Counted from the first letter of the stretch, positions 1-11,620 are shown. The stretch is 43,059 nt of DNA from Symbiodinium natans (GCA_905221605.1 CAJNDS010001003.1:1-43059); one strand, 5' to 3'. Notes: a model not told the origin generated them from the letters alone. Made by a program: numbers and translations.

Positions 1-1093
1 AAACTTGACAACAACGCAAGCCCATGTCCTGCAGAAACTCATCAGAGGGTCGACCTTGAATCTCACCAAGAAGGTGCATATCAAGATGGGCTCTCAACGC
101 ATCTTTAGAAGTCCACGCCGGCCCCCGCCCACGACTCCGGGCCTACCCCTGAACAGGACAATAGAACTCTTCGCATCCTCCACGTCGTCGAGTTTCATTT
201 GCGGAATCCAGAATCTCCCCAACTGGTACACCAAACAACTCTGCCAAAGCCAAGTCAGCATCAGAAGCCCTCTGCGCAATTCCGATTTGAGATGAAGCCG
301 CGCCGCCAGACCCTATCCCTTCATCAATCTCCATCGCACTCCCAGAAGCCCGCAAATTGGAGAAGAGACTCTGTCCCGGATAAGCAGGGAAATACCAAAC
401 CAGGAGAAGCAACAAGAATCTTCCCCAAAACTGAAGGCCCTCCGTCAACCAGTGAACACCCGCCAAGGACACCAATTTACACAACTCCGCTGGCAAATGT
501 CGCTCCATGACCCATGCCCCAATACCAGCCAGAAGAACCAATCCACGACAGACATCCCTACACCTCACCACCCAAATGGCGAGCAAACAGAAATAGACTC
601 CCTGGACAATTCCCCTTAATGAGTTGACAAGCTGATTAACTTCCTGGAGGATATCCCGAAGAAGAACAAGGAACTCTCCTTCAACAAATCCAGAACTATT
701 CCCCGAATGACGCGCTCCAACAACAGAGGCAGCACACGAGCGAAGATGGAACAAATAGAAGAGGCTGGCAGCAAGGACCCAAAGTGATCTACTCCTCACA
801 ATTTTCGTCGGAATAATCCTTTGGGATACCACGCTTCTGTTCTGATGACATCCTCCAAGGATCAAAAGGAGCAAGAAAATCAAGCCCAATCTTCTAATTC
901 TTCTACCTGCCCCCTTCCTTTGTCCCATAATCCGAAAGAGGAACACTCTCTGAACCCAAGTCATCCGCATGTCTCCAACATCGTCCTCCGCCTCACCTAA
1001 CCGACCTATCACAAAAACAACCCCACAAAACAACAACCAGACCCAATCCCTAAACTGAGCGGTGGGGAGGAGGTCGCACCAATATTCCATCAA
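1..1093 (-). pseudogene. LINE retrotransposon ORF fragment, running off left edge
   Basis: The minus strand is open for 316 codons down to a TAG at 143-145. The same frame then continues open to the window edge, where it reads like a retroelement segment: HLDMHLLGEIQGRPSDEFL followed by a Cys pair. From memory, a pattern of His-Leu, Gly, a tryptophan or phenylalanine-leucine pair, then CxxC is common in the N-terminal part of dinoflagellate LINE polyproteins. I therefore read this as one LINE ORF broken by an in-frame stop. The upstream third of the frame (roughly 700-1093) is hydrophobic and leucine-rich and may not be coding. The stretch around SQIGIAQRASDADLALAELF looks more protein-like. 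The rest of the element would lie left of the window. A host gene cannot be excluded. Confidence 0.4.
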
Positions 1094-1838
1094 GTCCCCC
1101 CGCTACGTGCTCCAGATGTTCCGGAACCTATGTGCTCCAGACGTTCCCGGAGACTTTCTATTTTTATATTTAGGAATCTTCGATTCTTCTTATTCTTTCT
1201 TCGTCTTTATGGGATGATTTGTAATTGGGAGGGATGACGGATTTTTAAGCACGTCGAGGCATTTTGGGGAATTCGAAGTTCATCTTACTCTCGTGGATGA
1301 GGATTCCCTTTCATTTGTTTAAGCGTTCATAATGCCTGGATGATGAATTTCATTTATAGAATAAATTTATGGATTCGCATTTGGATACCTTGTCCCTTCA
1401 GGCAACCAGATCCCAAATCTTAAGCGACAATCCCTAAATCTTGCCGTCGCACTTCATCATTCGTTCGAGTTCTTAGTGACGCTCGCGTGTCAGTCAGACT
1501 CTCAGAATTCTATAAAGAGATCCCGAAATTAAAGAGATCATTAATTTATCCGTATTTCTTCAAAGTGTTAGCATACATCTTCTTCCATTCAATAGGCGAA
1601 AATATCGTCGATGGAATCGACGGGTTCCCTCTAATTCTCCCAAATCGAGAAAATTTCCCCCAAATAATGAAAAAAATAATCTATAATCCAAAAAAATAAT
1701 CAAATAAATTTCTATGATCCTACATAATAAAGAAACCACAAGGCCAATTATTATAATTATCGACTTAATTATTATAATTCTATTCTATAATCTTACGAAA
1801 TCAGAAAATATTATATATTAATAAATCGAATATATTTT

Positions 1839-1866
1839 GAATTCTTCATCATATGTTGAAGAATTC
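1839..1866. repeat. Perfect 10-bp hairpin in AT-rich island
   Basis: GAATTCTTCA at 1839-1848 and its exact reverse complement TGAAGAATTC at 1857-1866 flank an 8-nt loop. It sits in the middle of the AT-rich island with no gene close enough to suggest a terminator role. Confidence 0.7.
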
Positions 1867-1923
1867 TCTTTTAAATCATAAAAAGGCTAAGTGGAAGTTC
1901 TTTCGGTACAAGCGACTTCTACG

Positions 1924-1978
1924 CCCAAAAGCACCAATTAGAAATCTAAGAAATTTACGCTCCCAAAAGCACCAATTA
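1924..1978. repeat. 17-bp direct repeat, 38-bp period
   Basis: CCCAAAAGCACCAATTA occurs at 1924-1940 and again at 1962-1978. The match is exact over 17 bases. Confidence 0.75.
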
Positions 1979-2584
1979 ATATGAATCCTCCATAGAGATT
2001 CATACGAAGATTTTATCAGAGACTTCTGCCCCCGTAAGATAATAGATCAAATTCGTTTAGTAGAAATATTCCATTATTAATCGGCCGGCACATTCAACAA
2101 GAACGACCAAAAGAAATTTGTAAAAATAAATGGAAGAAATAGAAATTAATTATTTCGGCGGAGCTATGCCCCCAAAGACTTGTAAGACGCCCCCAAGTGC
2201 AGGTCTCCGCCACACTGGCAGGAACTTCTTCTGGCAGACCGATCAGTATGCACTCCAGCAATGAATAACATCGCATCTGCGATGAGCCCTACTCGACTGG
2301 GCCAACTCTCGCGAAATGTCTTCTACGAAATGGCAGAGCAGTGTCTCATATAAGCTTCCGACGGCTGAGACGTTGGTCCAAGGCCTGCAAGTTATTACGA
2401 TCTACTTCATGCTAGTACTATATTTCTTCGGAGGGGAGACGGCATTGTTTGCAGTCACCCACCCTAAAAAAACCCTGAACCAGGGCCAAGCTTTCAAGGC
2501 CCTGCTGTGCAAGGCAGCGCTTCCTGTCACTTCCTTCACCACTTTAGGTGGCCTGTAGGTGGGGCCCCTAGTCATCAAAACGTG

Positions 2585-5500
2585 TTAATCCTCTTCCGAT
2601 TCCTGCACTGCGGGCAGGTTGGCTACCACCGAAGGCCTTACAGAACTCTCTGCTTCCGAGTCAGAGCAAGCGCCATCTTCCTCTTCCCGGCGCAGGGGAA
2701 AGAGCACCCGGACAAACTCTGAGTGGTCGATGAACCCATCTCCGTTGTCATCAAACATCTGGAAAAGCTCAATAATGCCTCAGCAGCCAGAGAGCGCTGC
2801 TTAACGCGAGGTTTTACAAGCGGCCCAACCTCTGAAGACTCCCAAGTCGACAAGCTACAAGCAGGTTGCTCTGCTTTTGATGCCACACCCCTTTCCAGCG
2901 AGAGTGTGTTTGTTGAGGGACCTCTAAGACTCTAGCTCGACTGTCTGAAGCATGGATTTCAGTCCTTCAAGGACAGGCACCGGTGCGGGGCTTGTGGGGA
3001 TGCCACCGGCAAGTGGTTTATGCCAGTTTGGTTACGAGCCCTTACGGCGAAAGTGCATGTTACAATTTACAATTTATGCATAGATGCTGCTGTGCGCAAC
3101 TTGGTACTGTGGATTCTAGTCTTGACCCGCAGCAGGTTTGGTTGGTTGGGTTGCAAGGTTTGGGCCTTCGGCCCTGTCGTTGCTTCACGCATTCTCAAGG
3201 CACGCACACACCCACACATCCCAAGCAAATGCCCACCAGCATTCAGCCAGGATGCTGTCGCTTGATAGACCGAGCGTCATCTCTTGGAGCAGCTCACAGA
3301 ACTCCACAAGGTTCAGGGATCCATCACGATCTGAATCTGCATACTCGAACAATAGCTGAACATCGCGACTTTGATAGCCCCACTGCGCGAAGCGTTTGCG
3401 AGCCCGAGCAAGCAGGAGAACTTTAGCTCGATTCTGCCAGCAAACCGTGAACTCGTACCCGACCAGCCCAACGGGCATAGCCTCAGGCATGTCTGAAGCC
3501 TACAAGGCCGTGTAAGCCCCTACAGATGTCATCAGGCACTTCTCAGTGACCCGGAACAAGGGGAGCTCCTCAGCAAATCTTGCAGCCGGGCAACAATGAA
3601 CAGCACACTGACAACTGTGAGGATGGACGCAATCACGTAGCCAACAACGGATTTCGGCACGAAATCACCATATCCCACCGTTGTCATTGTTACAAGGGCA
3701 AGCCACACAGCGTGAACCTCACAGAACAATGCACATGCAAGCCTGCACCGCGAACTGTTTTCTGCCGCTTGCCCCGCTTACCCCACTTGCGTTGTTCAGG
3801 AGGCGGGAGACGATATGTGCCACTTGCCGCTGCCGCACTTGCCCCACTTGCCTCTTGCTCTACTTGCCACGCGTGCCAATGGGTTCAGTGGCGGGGCCAG
3901 CCACAAGTCTGCCCGAGGCAGACTTGCGCTTGGGGTCAGTGCCTGAGCCCCGTGCCATTAAAGCCATGGCAGTTGCTGGGAGGGGTGAAGGGGTGGGGTT
4001 TAACGGGCCGATGGAGGAACGTGGGGGGGAGGGTATTGCTACAAGTCTGCCTCAAACTGAGCTGTCTTTGAGGCAGACTTGTGGTTGGGGCCAGACGAGC
4101 CCCTTGCTCTTCCGGCAAAGCAAGTGGGGCAACATCAACTAGTGGTTGCCGTGGGCGCTCGCGATGTCACAGCACGACATTTTGCAAAAGGGTTCGGAGA
4201 AATAAGCACTCACATGAAACTACGAAGAACGGGACGTGGGGCGTGGCAGAATCAAACAATTCTGAAAAGGTAGCAGCTTCACTTATATTAAACTGCACGA
4301 CAACAAAGACTACTGCACACAGCTAGGAAACTAGCAGTCCATGAAGGCAGGTGTGAAAGAGTAACAAGTATGAAGTCAGCGACTTTGACAGACTGAAACA
4401 GTAGATACTGGTTGTGGGTCATCGGCCTTGGGCCGATGGGTCATGAGTAGATTCGACTGGTTGCCCTCCGGAATGCTGCAGTGCCCTTCCAACTGAACCA
4501 AACTCTCAACATGAGACCGGGAGACAACCGGAGACATCGACGAAGACTGAGATAATAATGGGCATTTGGGCGGTTGTTTGTTCGGACTCGACGAAAATTT
4601 GGATCATGGCCATGGTCGAATGGTTGATGGCTGCCGCTCTATGGGTCTACGACTCTACGCGTCCATTGTCCGCGAGTTTGGCGGTACAAGATCCGACCGC
4701 ATCTCGCCACGTGGCCTATGACTTTGTTAACGCACCTGTCACTTCTCTCAATATGAATACTGACGAGGGAAGCGATGTGTCGCTGTGTTAACCTCCGCAG
4801 GCAAGTGCCCCATGCCGCCAGAAGTGACGATTGGACGCCGCATGGCAGCCCCTGCCTTGCTCTCACAGCGAGGAGCTGCAGACACGGAGGGAACAACGTG
4901 AAAGGATTCGTGCACTCTCGTGTCGCGAATATGATGGGGAGAATGCGAATTAATGTGGTACTGGTACTGTTGGTCAATTGACTTTGCTCCGCTGCTCCTC
5001 GCGTGTTCAATACGAGTAGAGCTGAACAGATCCTGGTGGATTTGATGCTGCTCCTCCCAGTGCTTGCGGTGCCCAAATTTTCACGTGAGTGTAGACACTC
5101 GCCAAGTGAACGAAACTCTCCATAATTTCCCTTGCACAAGAATTCGTCAACTTCCTTTTTACAGCTCTTGGTAAAAATAGTGTCCGTTTTCTCGCCGCTA
5201 GCGCGCGCTAGGTCCTTTAAGGCCCTTGAAATCTACCTTGCTGCTTGATTGATGCCAGGCCGCCCGAGAAATGCGGCATGACGGGAGGAATCTTGCTGGG
5301 GCATGTTATGGACTACACGCAGACGCACCTCAAGAGCTCATGCTAAATAACACATAGCAAAATAAAGCGGACGAACACATTCAGGGGAGTCAGTGACATG
5401 GGGATCGCCATCACTTTCTTCGGGTTCCATATTCCCATAAGTTGGCTTCTTCCCGTCTTCGCTGTCGAGCGCTTGTCGTGCTTGTGCACAAAACAACTGG

Positions 5501-6332
5501 CAACTTTCAGTTTCAATCCGAATCACTTTCGGGGCACTTCTTTCGGGTGGATAACTTGGCCATGTACCGGAAAACTCTCACATGACAAGCTGCCAAGGTA
5601 GGGATGTTGGACCTCGACTCTGCCAGATACAAGCCACTTGCGGAAGCCATGACGATCAGGACCATTGTGTACACCAATACCGGCAAGGCTTCCAAAGAGT
5701 TCGTGACAGCATCTATCAGCAATCTGAACGAGCTGATATATCTTAGCAGCTTCAGCAAGCGCACGATCGGAAGCACATACAACAGCAACGACTGGATGAC
5801 GCTTTCGGTTGCCGTCGACGATGGCGCAATGACAAAGCCAGCAGTTGCGCGGAGGATCAGGCCGGAAGCTGAAACCATGTCCGCCCAATTGTAGAAGTCC
5901 AGTACGTAGGTTCTCTTCGAAGGGGCGGAGAAGAGACGACACAGGAACTCGATGAAGAAGGCAGAATCGATCCCTATCTCCAGAACAGATGCTGCTGCCC
6001 CATGAATGAGCGGATACTCATCTCCAACCTCCAAAATGTTGAGCACGAGGCTCATAACCACAAGGAACCGGAGCGTGAGCGCAATCCACCAGGCCGCCCG
6101 GCTCGATTGGGGCTCATCCAGGGCCAGCCAAACTGCATCACAGCGCCTCCGCTCAAGAAGCCACTGCTTGGCGGCGCTTAGCCGAGCATCTGCGGGATCC
6201 TCCAGGAACTCCGCTTGCGCTCGAGCAGCTCGAGCCGCTCGGCCTTGCCGATAGTTCCCGAGTCTGCGTCTCAGCTGCGCTCGAGTAAGCACTTCCGCGT
6301 GGCCAAACTCATTGAACGGCAAGAGCTCTCGC
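2585..6332 (-). CDS. Voltage-gated-type K+ channel with C-terminal EF hands (multi-exon, 5' end unresolved)
   Basis: Inferred exons in transcript order: 6332-5582, 3717-3595, 3481-3256 and 2778-2585. The first carries S1 to S5: S1 near LTLRFLVVMSLVLNI, an S4 with spaced positive residues (IVRLLKLLRYISSFR) and S5 up to LYLAES. The second holds the pore helix and K+ selectivity filter TMTTVGYGDF plus most of S6. The third finishes S6 (AMPVGLVGYEF) and carries EF hand 1, loop DSDRDGSLNLVE. The last carries EF hand 2, loop DDNGDGFIDHSE, and an acidic tail ending EED and TAA. Joining at a GC donor gives exactly 36 residues between the two loop starts, the spacing of a paired EF-hand module. Introns are 5581-3718 (GT), 3594-3482 (GT) and 3255-2779 (GC), all ending AG before G. 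Likely a plasma- or organelle-membrane K+ channel modulated by Ca2+. The start codon lies in an upstream exon I could not fix. Confidence 0.85.
3904..3926. repeat. 10-bp inverted repeat with 3-nt loop in channel intron
   Basis: CAAGTCTGCC and GGCAGACTTG pair perfectly around CGA. The arm shares its core AAGTCTGCC with the larger foldback at 4041-4082, so the two are probably copies of one small element. Confidence 0.7.
4041..4082. repeat. 16-bp perfect foldback in channel intron
   Basis: ACAAGTCTGCCTCAAA at 4041-4056 is repeated as its exact reverse complement at 4067-4082 around a 10-nt loop. It lies within the 1.86-kb intron between the S5 and pore exons. The intron also has degenerate CCCCACTTGC-like boxes around 3765-3870. 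Confidence 0.75.
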
Positions 6333-7114
6333 CTGCATGCTGGCATCCGACATGTGGCACACTTGTTCCACCCTTCGCAAGAACCTGGTTGTTGCAACAA
6401 TGTTAGCATGACTGGGCAACAATGGTTAAACAAACCATAGAGGGCCTCCCCATGCCGCTCAAAGTGGTCTCCGTGCTCAATCCGGTCCCGGAAGTGCTCA
6501 GTGTCACCGCCGACAAGATGGACGAGCGGCCAACGCGTCGGATGCGCGGCTCCTCCTGCCAGGGACAAGCACCACGTGCAACCATGTGCTACCGCCGTGG
6601 GCTGATAGGGGTGGGGGCACAGCGTCAAGCGCTGAACGAATAGTTCCACTGAAAATTTGTTGCGGCCTGCGGCCGGCAGGTGTCTGGAACATGCAGACCC
6701 TTCCCCTTTGCCCACCCTTCCCTTCAGCCCGACGAGAAAAAGGCGGTCGTGGGCATGCACGGACCCCTGGAACCCGCTTTTGGAACAAGCACAACCCATC
6801 GTACCCCCATGCTTGTGTTTGGGCCCGCTTTGGACCCGCCAGGGGCCACTAGGAAGCCTTTAGGGCCAAGCCTCCCGACAGCAACATAGTATTTCTGGGG
6901 TCCTTGAAGGCTTTCCCCAGGCAACCCTCATAACGTGGCACCATGCCGAGCGGCTACAGGAACTCGACTTGCACGTCCAGTGGCTTGGGCCGGCCCGGCT
7001 GCTGGGCCGGGCCATCCGAGCGCACAAGCGTTTACAATCATGCAGGTTCAGGTTCCACAAGCGAATTAAAAATAAGTACTATCGCAGGTCAATGCAGGTC
7101 AGCCACGTTTTGAC

Positions 7115-7542
7115 TCAAAAGTTTTGAGAGGAGACCCTTTCCTGAAAGGAGGAGGCCACTGATTGGGATCCCACAGAAGCCCGTGATGCTATGGAGGATC
7201 GCGGGGCCGGGCTGGTAGGAATCGGCGCTTGGAGGTGCCGCGGCGTATTCGCTGCATTCGCATTTGCGCCGCTGCTTTGCTTCGGGCTCATTGCGTTCAT
7301 CATCTCCGAGAGGCAAAGGTCGATCTGGTCAGAAAGCCTGTCCAAGCGTTGATGGATTCCAACAAGTCCGTCCAAACCTTGAAACAAAGGGGAAGCGCAG
7401 GAACATCTGGTACCATGTTGAAGCATTCTAACATGCTGTTGACGCAAGCTACGGAAAACGCTCGCCAGCCTTCATCCGTATTCGAAGACTTGACTGTCCC
7501 AGGCAGATCGATGGGGTTGCTCATCTGCCGAAGGAGCGGCAT
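7115..7542 (-). CDS. Probable exon(s), Ser/Pro/Asn-rich with short helical stretch, function unknown
   Basis: Two overlapping minus-strand frames look protein-like. One (7542-7300) includes SNTDEGWRAFSVACV. The other (7447-7115) includes RLDRLSDQIDLCLSEMMNAM, an amphipathic and possibly coiled-coil stretch, followed by a Ser/Pro/Ala-rich linker. They cannot both be read through without a splice or frame change, and an AAG-G acceptor precedes the second. They lie about 0.8 kb upstream of the S1-S5 exon of the K+ channel on the same strand, so they could be its cytosolic N-terminal part or the end of another gene. I do not recognise the sequence. Confidence 0.4.
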
Positions 7543-7909
7543 GGCGGCAGAGTGTCACCGTCAGCTTAAACCCGAAATGATGACAAACAACTCTCAGGAC
7601 TGATGTCTCTCCAATGCTGAAAGGAATCAGCACGTGGATTGACTCTAAGCGTCGCGTGAACCGAATCCTAAGTTCAAGTACTTCCTGTCGAAGATCCCTA
7701 GGGGAGATGTCGAGGCCAAGGGATGTTTTGTCGTGAATCGCTGGCCGTGTCGTTGGAGGATTCGCATTCCAATCCCGTTTTCAAGAATGCACTGTTTGCG
7801 AAGCCATCACACAAGGAATAGCAGAACGTCTCTGCGTGTGGGACTGCTCTGTGACCCCATGCTTATTCTGCGGCATTCAAGATGGTGTGTCTTGTGCTTC
7901 GGCGCATTT

Positions 7910-8212
7910 TCAAACTTGGCAGGTGAACGAAAGAGTTTTTCGGTGCTCAGAGCGCAGTCCCTGATGACAAATGACCTGCTGGCAAGCGGCCATTAAACGC
8001 ATCGGGTAACGCATGTTCATTGTGACCTCGATGCTGTGGGCCCAGCTCAGCTCCAGAATCAACAAGGGGCCGAAGAATTGCTCGCCATCTCCCAGCGCCC
8101 ACACCTGGGCTCCCGGCTCTAAAACTTTTGTCCACTCAGCATCTCTTGGCAGAGTCTGGGCAACGGGCGCTGTCCTGCGCCATCTCTTCCGGAGCCTCCT
8201 GCGTGGCTCCAT
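7910..8212 (-). CDS. Probable exon, function unknown
   Basis: Minus-strand frame with a plausible core PGAQVWALGDGEQFFGPLL followed by LELSWAHSIEVTMNM. The first part of the frame (8212 to about 8150) is arginine-rich, and an alternative frame there reads as acidic protein (FLEDGATQEAPEEMAQD), so an exon boundary probably lies near 8120-8150. The core looks like a small beta-rich fold but I cannot name it. Same strand as, and upstream of, the K+ channel exons. Confidence 0.4.
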   Translation of the reverse strand: MEPRRRLRKRWRRTAPVAQTLPRDAEWTKVLEPGAQVWALGDGEQFFGPLLILELSWAHSIEVTMNMRYPMRLMAACQQVICHQGLRSEHRKTLSFTCQV

Positions 8213-8423
8213 CTTCCAAGAAGGACTGAAGCCCCTACCGCTCCATGCGTGGCAGCGAGAAAGGGGGTGCCGTGGCCTGAGTAGGAACCTGCAGCCTCAA
8301 TGAAATCTCAGCCGAGGACCTTAAATGCCACCGGGAAGAGGAACAGGAAAGCGAAGCGAACTTAAGCACGCCCACAGCATTTTCGACATCTGAGCCGGTC
8401 TGAGCCTGAGGCCCGGGGCTCAC

Positions 8424-8634
8424 CTGAGGCAGCCCGCAGATGCAAGAGCGTCACACCAAGACCAAACCCTCGACAGATCTAAACCGCACGGGGCAACGAC
8501 AGGAGAAACACTGAGTAATCTGGTGGCATTCTGGGACACAAGCTGGAGGCACTGGCAAATCTTCGCAGCCGAGAGATCTGCCACTAACGAGCCGAAGACT
8601 CGTCCCCTCTGGCCAATCACTTTGCCCTGTGTTC
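8424..8634 (-). CDS. Probable internal exon, function unknown
   Basis: A well-bounded exon. The acceptor TTTTGCAG precedes G at 8634 and a strong donor GTGAGC follows at 8423. Between them 69 codons are open, starting TQGKVIGQRGRVFGSLVADL and ending CDALASAGCL. The entry phase leaves 2 nt and the exit phase 2 nt. The composition is protein-like, with Leu/Val/Ser-rich helical potential, but I see no recognisable domain. It may belong to the same transcript as the exons at 7.1-8.2 kb. Confidence 0.5.
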
Positions 8635-10245
8635 CTGCAAAACATCGTGGGCGAAGCTAACATGGAATGATAGTACATGCTCATCAGTAAGTACCCGGCG
8701 TCAAACGCACAAGAAGCTCAAAGGAAGCTATCCTCTTTGGCGAAGATTCTTTAACCTGGGCAATGCAGGCCAGCAACTCCAATCATCATCAGAGCTGATG
8801 CACACTTACTCTCCCCGTCTTGGCAACTTGATCTGGTTGCTCTGTGTCCATCGTTCGTGTCTTATGGCTCCCGCTTACCAGGTGCCTTTGAAGGATGGGT
8901 GGGGAGGGGAGAGCTACTCGAAAAGGGACACGAAATGACGCGAGGCCAACTGCCAAGAGGCAGTCCAGATTTGAATGCGCACATTGCAGAACCCAGTCTT
9001 GTGTTCAACCCTACTCATCCCTAAGCCTCGAATCCTTGCAACACCTTTGACCAGCCACACCAAGGCTAACAAAGTTCTCACATAATTGCAACGGGCGGTC
9101 GACCACAATGCTGCCAAGCCGATATGCCTGACGGGTGGCTGCGTGTAGTCTTCACTTTGGGTCTACTTCGTTTAAGCCTTTCAAACTTCTTTGGAGGTGA
9201 AGCTGTGCCTGCTCCATACCGGTTTTGGCAAGATCTGTTGCCCAGTCCTCAAGCTTCGGAAGTGAATTTTAGGAATCAAGCACCTGCATCTTCAAGATTC
9301 TTCAAGATGCTTAGCCCTTGTGTCCTCGGAAACATCCCCCACCTTGGCTGGATCTTCTCGAAGCGCCTGCTACAGGGCTAGATGCCAAGGAACAGTTCTT
9401 AGCCGTCATGGAGGCACAGCCATCGGAGGCCTCCAAACAAGTCTAGTACCTGCACTTCTCTTGTCGGCCTGGTCGCTCCAAAGAAGCCTTGGCGCTTCGA
9501 AGATGCGAGCAGAGGCGCCGTGAGGCTTCTGCGTGGACTGCTGGGCCTCGTGGTCCATCGACGATTAGAAGATCAACAGTTTTTCAATAAAACAATACCT
9601 CAGCACCTCTCAAGCTTTTATGCCTCCAGGAGCGAACTAAGCGTGACGTCCTCTTCCAGCTCCAGCTCCTCGGCTCATCTTGCGGGACACCGTGAAATGG
9701 CTTCACGCCATCTGCACAGCCAAGCAGCGAGAAGAAGCAGTGGACCGAACACGCGATCATCGATGCTCAAGGCCCACATGGATGTGGGGATCACGTCCTG
9801 TTTGTGGGATGTTATCCCGGGCCATATTCTGAGTTCTGCTGCTCATTGTGAAAAATCATGGATAACCTGGAGCCGGCACGCCTCGTGCGGCAGTCTGAGT
9901 CGCAGTGAGACCTTGCAGTGTGCACCAGGCTCGATCACCTTGGGCTCCCGAGCTGAGATAACAACAGACAGTAACGACATACTCGCAAAATACTTTCCAA
10001 AATGCTCAAAAACACTGCTCTTTGAGATATAGTCTTGCTATGTCTTGCTGCGAAGCTGCTCCGTGAAGTGGTAGGCTGGCGACTCCCATGTCCGACCCAT
10101 GCACTGTTCGCAGCGCTGCCGAAGACCTCGAGAGGACTCAAGGTTGGCTCTTGGTTGGGATCCGCTAGTGGGGAGTTGCACTCCCCGATACGACAACCTT
10201 TTACGCGACTGTTTATACGACTTGCACCACTGCCATTACCACCAC

Positions 10246-10305
10246 TGCTGCATCAACAACAAGAAACAACAAACAACAAACAACAAACAACCAAAACCCA
10301 ACAAT
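10246..10305. repeat. CAA/AAC microsatellite
   Basis: Interrupted run of CAACAA, AAACAAC and AACAAACAAC units ending before CCAAAACCC. It reads as poly-Val/Cys/Leu on the minus strand, which explains a spurious hydrophobic frame there. Confidence 0.7.
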
Positions 10306-11460
10306 GTTGACTTGGCATTGACAACCCCCCTCTAGGAAACATACCAAGTCTCGGAACTCAATCATTCCATCCCTCGAAACACAAAGGACAAGGTTTGTGC
10401 TTGCAGCGGTTAAGCAGTTTGCACATGCCCACATGGAAACGCAAGCGAAACGAATTCTGCACGCAGATTGTTGGCTGTCAGACTTGTCTTTCAGTTTATG
10501 TGCATATCGAAAAGTTGTCTGTCGTAGATCGGAAGGCAGGTTATTTGTCAAGACTCTCAGCAACCCCCTTTTCAGCTTTTCGTGTGCGTGTGTGTGTGGA
10601 AAAAGTCTGCCCGTTCCCACACATTAGCCCCGCAACAGCCTTCAGATCAGAACGTTGGCTTGGCAGCAGCGCTTTAAGTACTGGATGCCTTGATTGCATC
10701 GTCAGTACCAAACTCAAACGCTCAACGGGAAGCTGCGTTTCGTGGAGTGGGTGCAATTTGGGTAGAAACTCGCATCTGCAAGGTGCCGGCTCCGCCGCCA
10801 GAACCACCTAGTTTTTCTAGTCAAACTACACCAAGGAGTGCGGGAGTTTGGGAAAGCTGCATAGAGCTGGCAGGTTGCATAGCATCGAATCGTGAGTAGC
10901 ACCAGAGGCGAGTCGGGCTGCAAGACACTGATTTGCCAACATTGCCTGCGTTAGTCGCATGTTCTCTGTAGATGGCGCTTGGGTCCTACAGCATCCTAAG
11001 CCTTCACTACAAAAATCTGCGGTCGTTCATCTAGTACATCGCAACTAGGGCCGGAGCCAGGGGGTGGATCCTACGTTCGTGATCGTAGCATTGAAGGTGA
11101 CACTCGAAATCCTGCACAAGTCCATGCGCGAAGTCTTTAAAGCGGGGCTCTTTGAGGCTCCTTCGAAGGAGACACGACCGAACAAGCGTCCTGGATGCAC
11201 GCTTCGAGAACGTCACTCTTCCCATCGAGTACACCTGCGGCCAGGCCCATCCCAGGGGCGACCGGCGAAAACAGGGGAGGGGCGAGTTGAAACCTTGGTA
11301 TTGAAACCTTGAATACCTAGCATCCCTACACCTTGAAAACTTGAGGTCATAAACCCTTTCGAGCCTTTCTACCGAAAGGACCCCAAACCTCATCTCCATT
11401 TCTCATGGCCGAGACTCCCTGTCTGAAGCAAGAGCGCATGACATAGGTTCTAAGCCCCTG

Positions 11461-11620
11461 AAACCTTTACCAAACCCTAAACACCACCCTAACCCTGGTT
11501 CCCAAACCGCAAAATCCTAAACCCTAGCACATCCGAGATCATAAGCTTTTAGGACCTCCGAGATTCACCTGGGTGCCCTAAATTCCCAAACCCTAGCACA
11601 TGCGAGATCATGAGCTTGCA
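11461..11620. repeat. Interstitial telomere-like repeats and 69-bp-period duplication
   Basis: Contains several scattered ACCCTAAAC, ACCCTAACCC and AAACCCTAG words, which resemble degenerate copies of the TTTAGGG-type telomere repeat on the minus strand. In addition about 30 bp starting AAACCCTAGCACAT is present at 11519 and again at 11588 with three mismatches. Confidence 0.55.

Larger units (their letters stand above)
1094..2300. other. AT-rich island without convincing genes
   Basis: From about 1140 to 2090 the base composition drops sharply to AT-rich DNA, unlike the GC-richer sequence on both sides. No open frame here exceeds about 70 codons with protein-like composition. The segment holds a perfect hairpin, a palindromic direct repeat (AATTATTATAATT at 1746 and 1767) and a 17-bp direct repeat. 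From about 2040 to 2230 several CCCCC-containing boxes alternate with AT-rich sequence. It may be an inserted element, an organelle-derived piece or a non-coding spacer. Nothing in the sequence decides among these. Confidence 0.5.

Noticed and set aside
143-1093. Reading the hydrophobic first half of this frame as a multi-pass membrane protein
   Set aside because: Leucine-rich runs come from the pyrimidine/A-biased opposite strand, and the frame's other end looks like a LINE ORF.
9520-10032. 170-codon plus-strand frame with a run of serines
   Set aside because: Low-complexity Ser run from CTCCAGCTCCAGCTCC-like sequence; no borders or domain.
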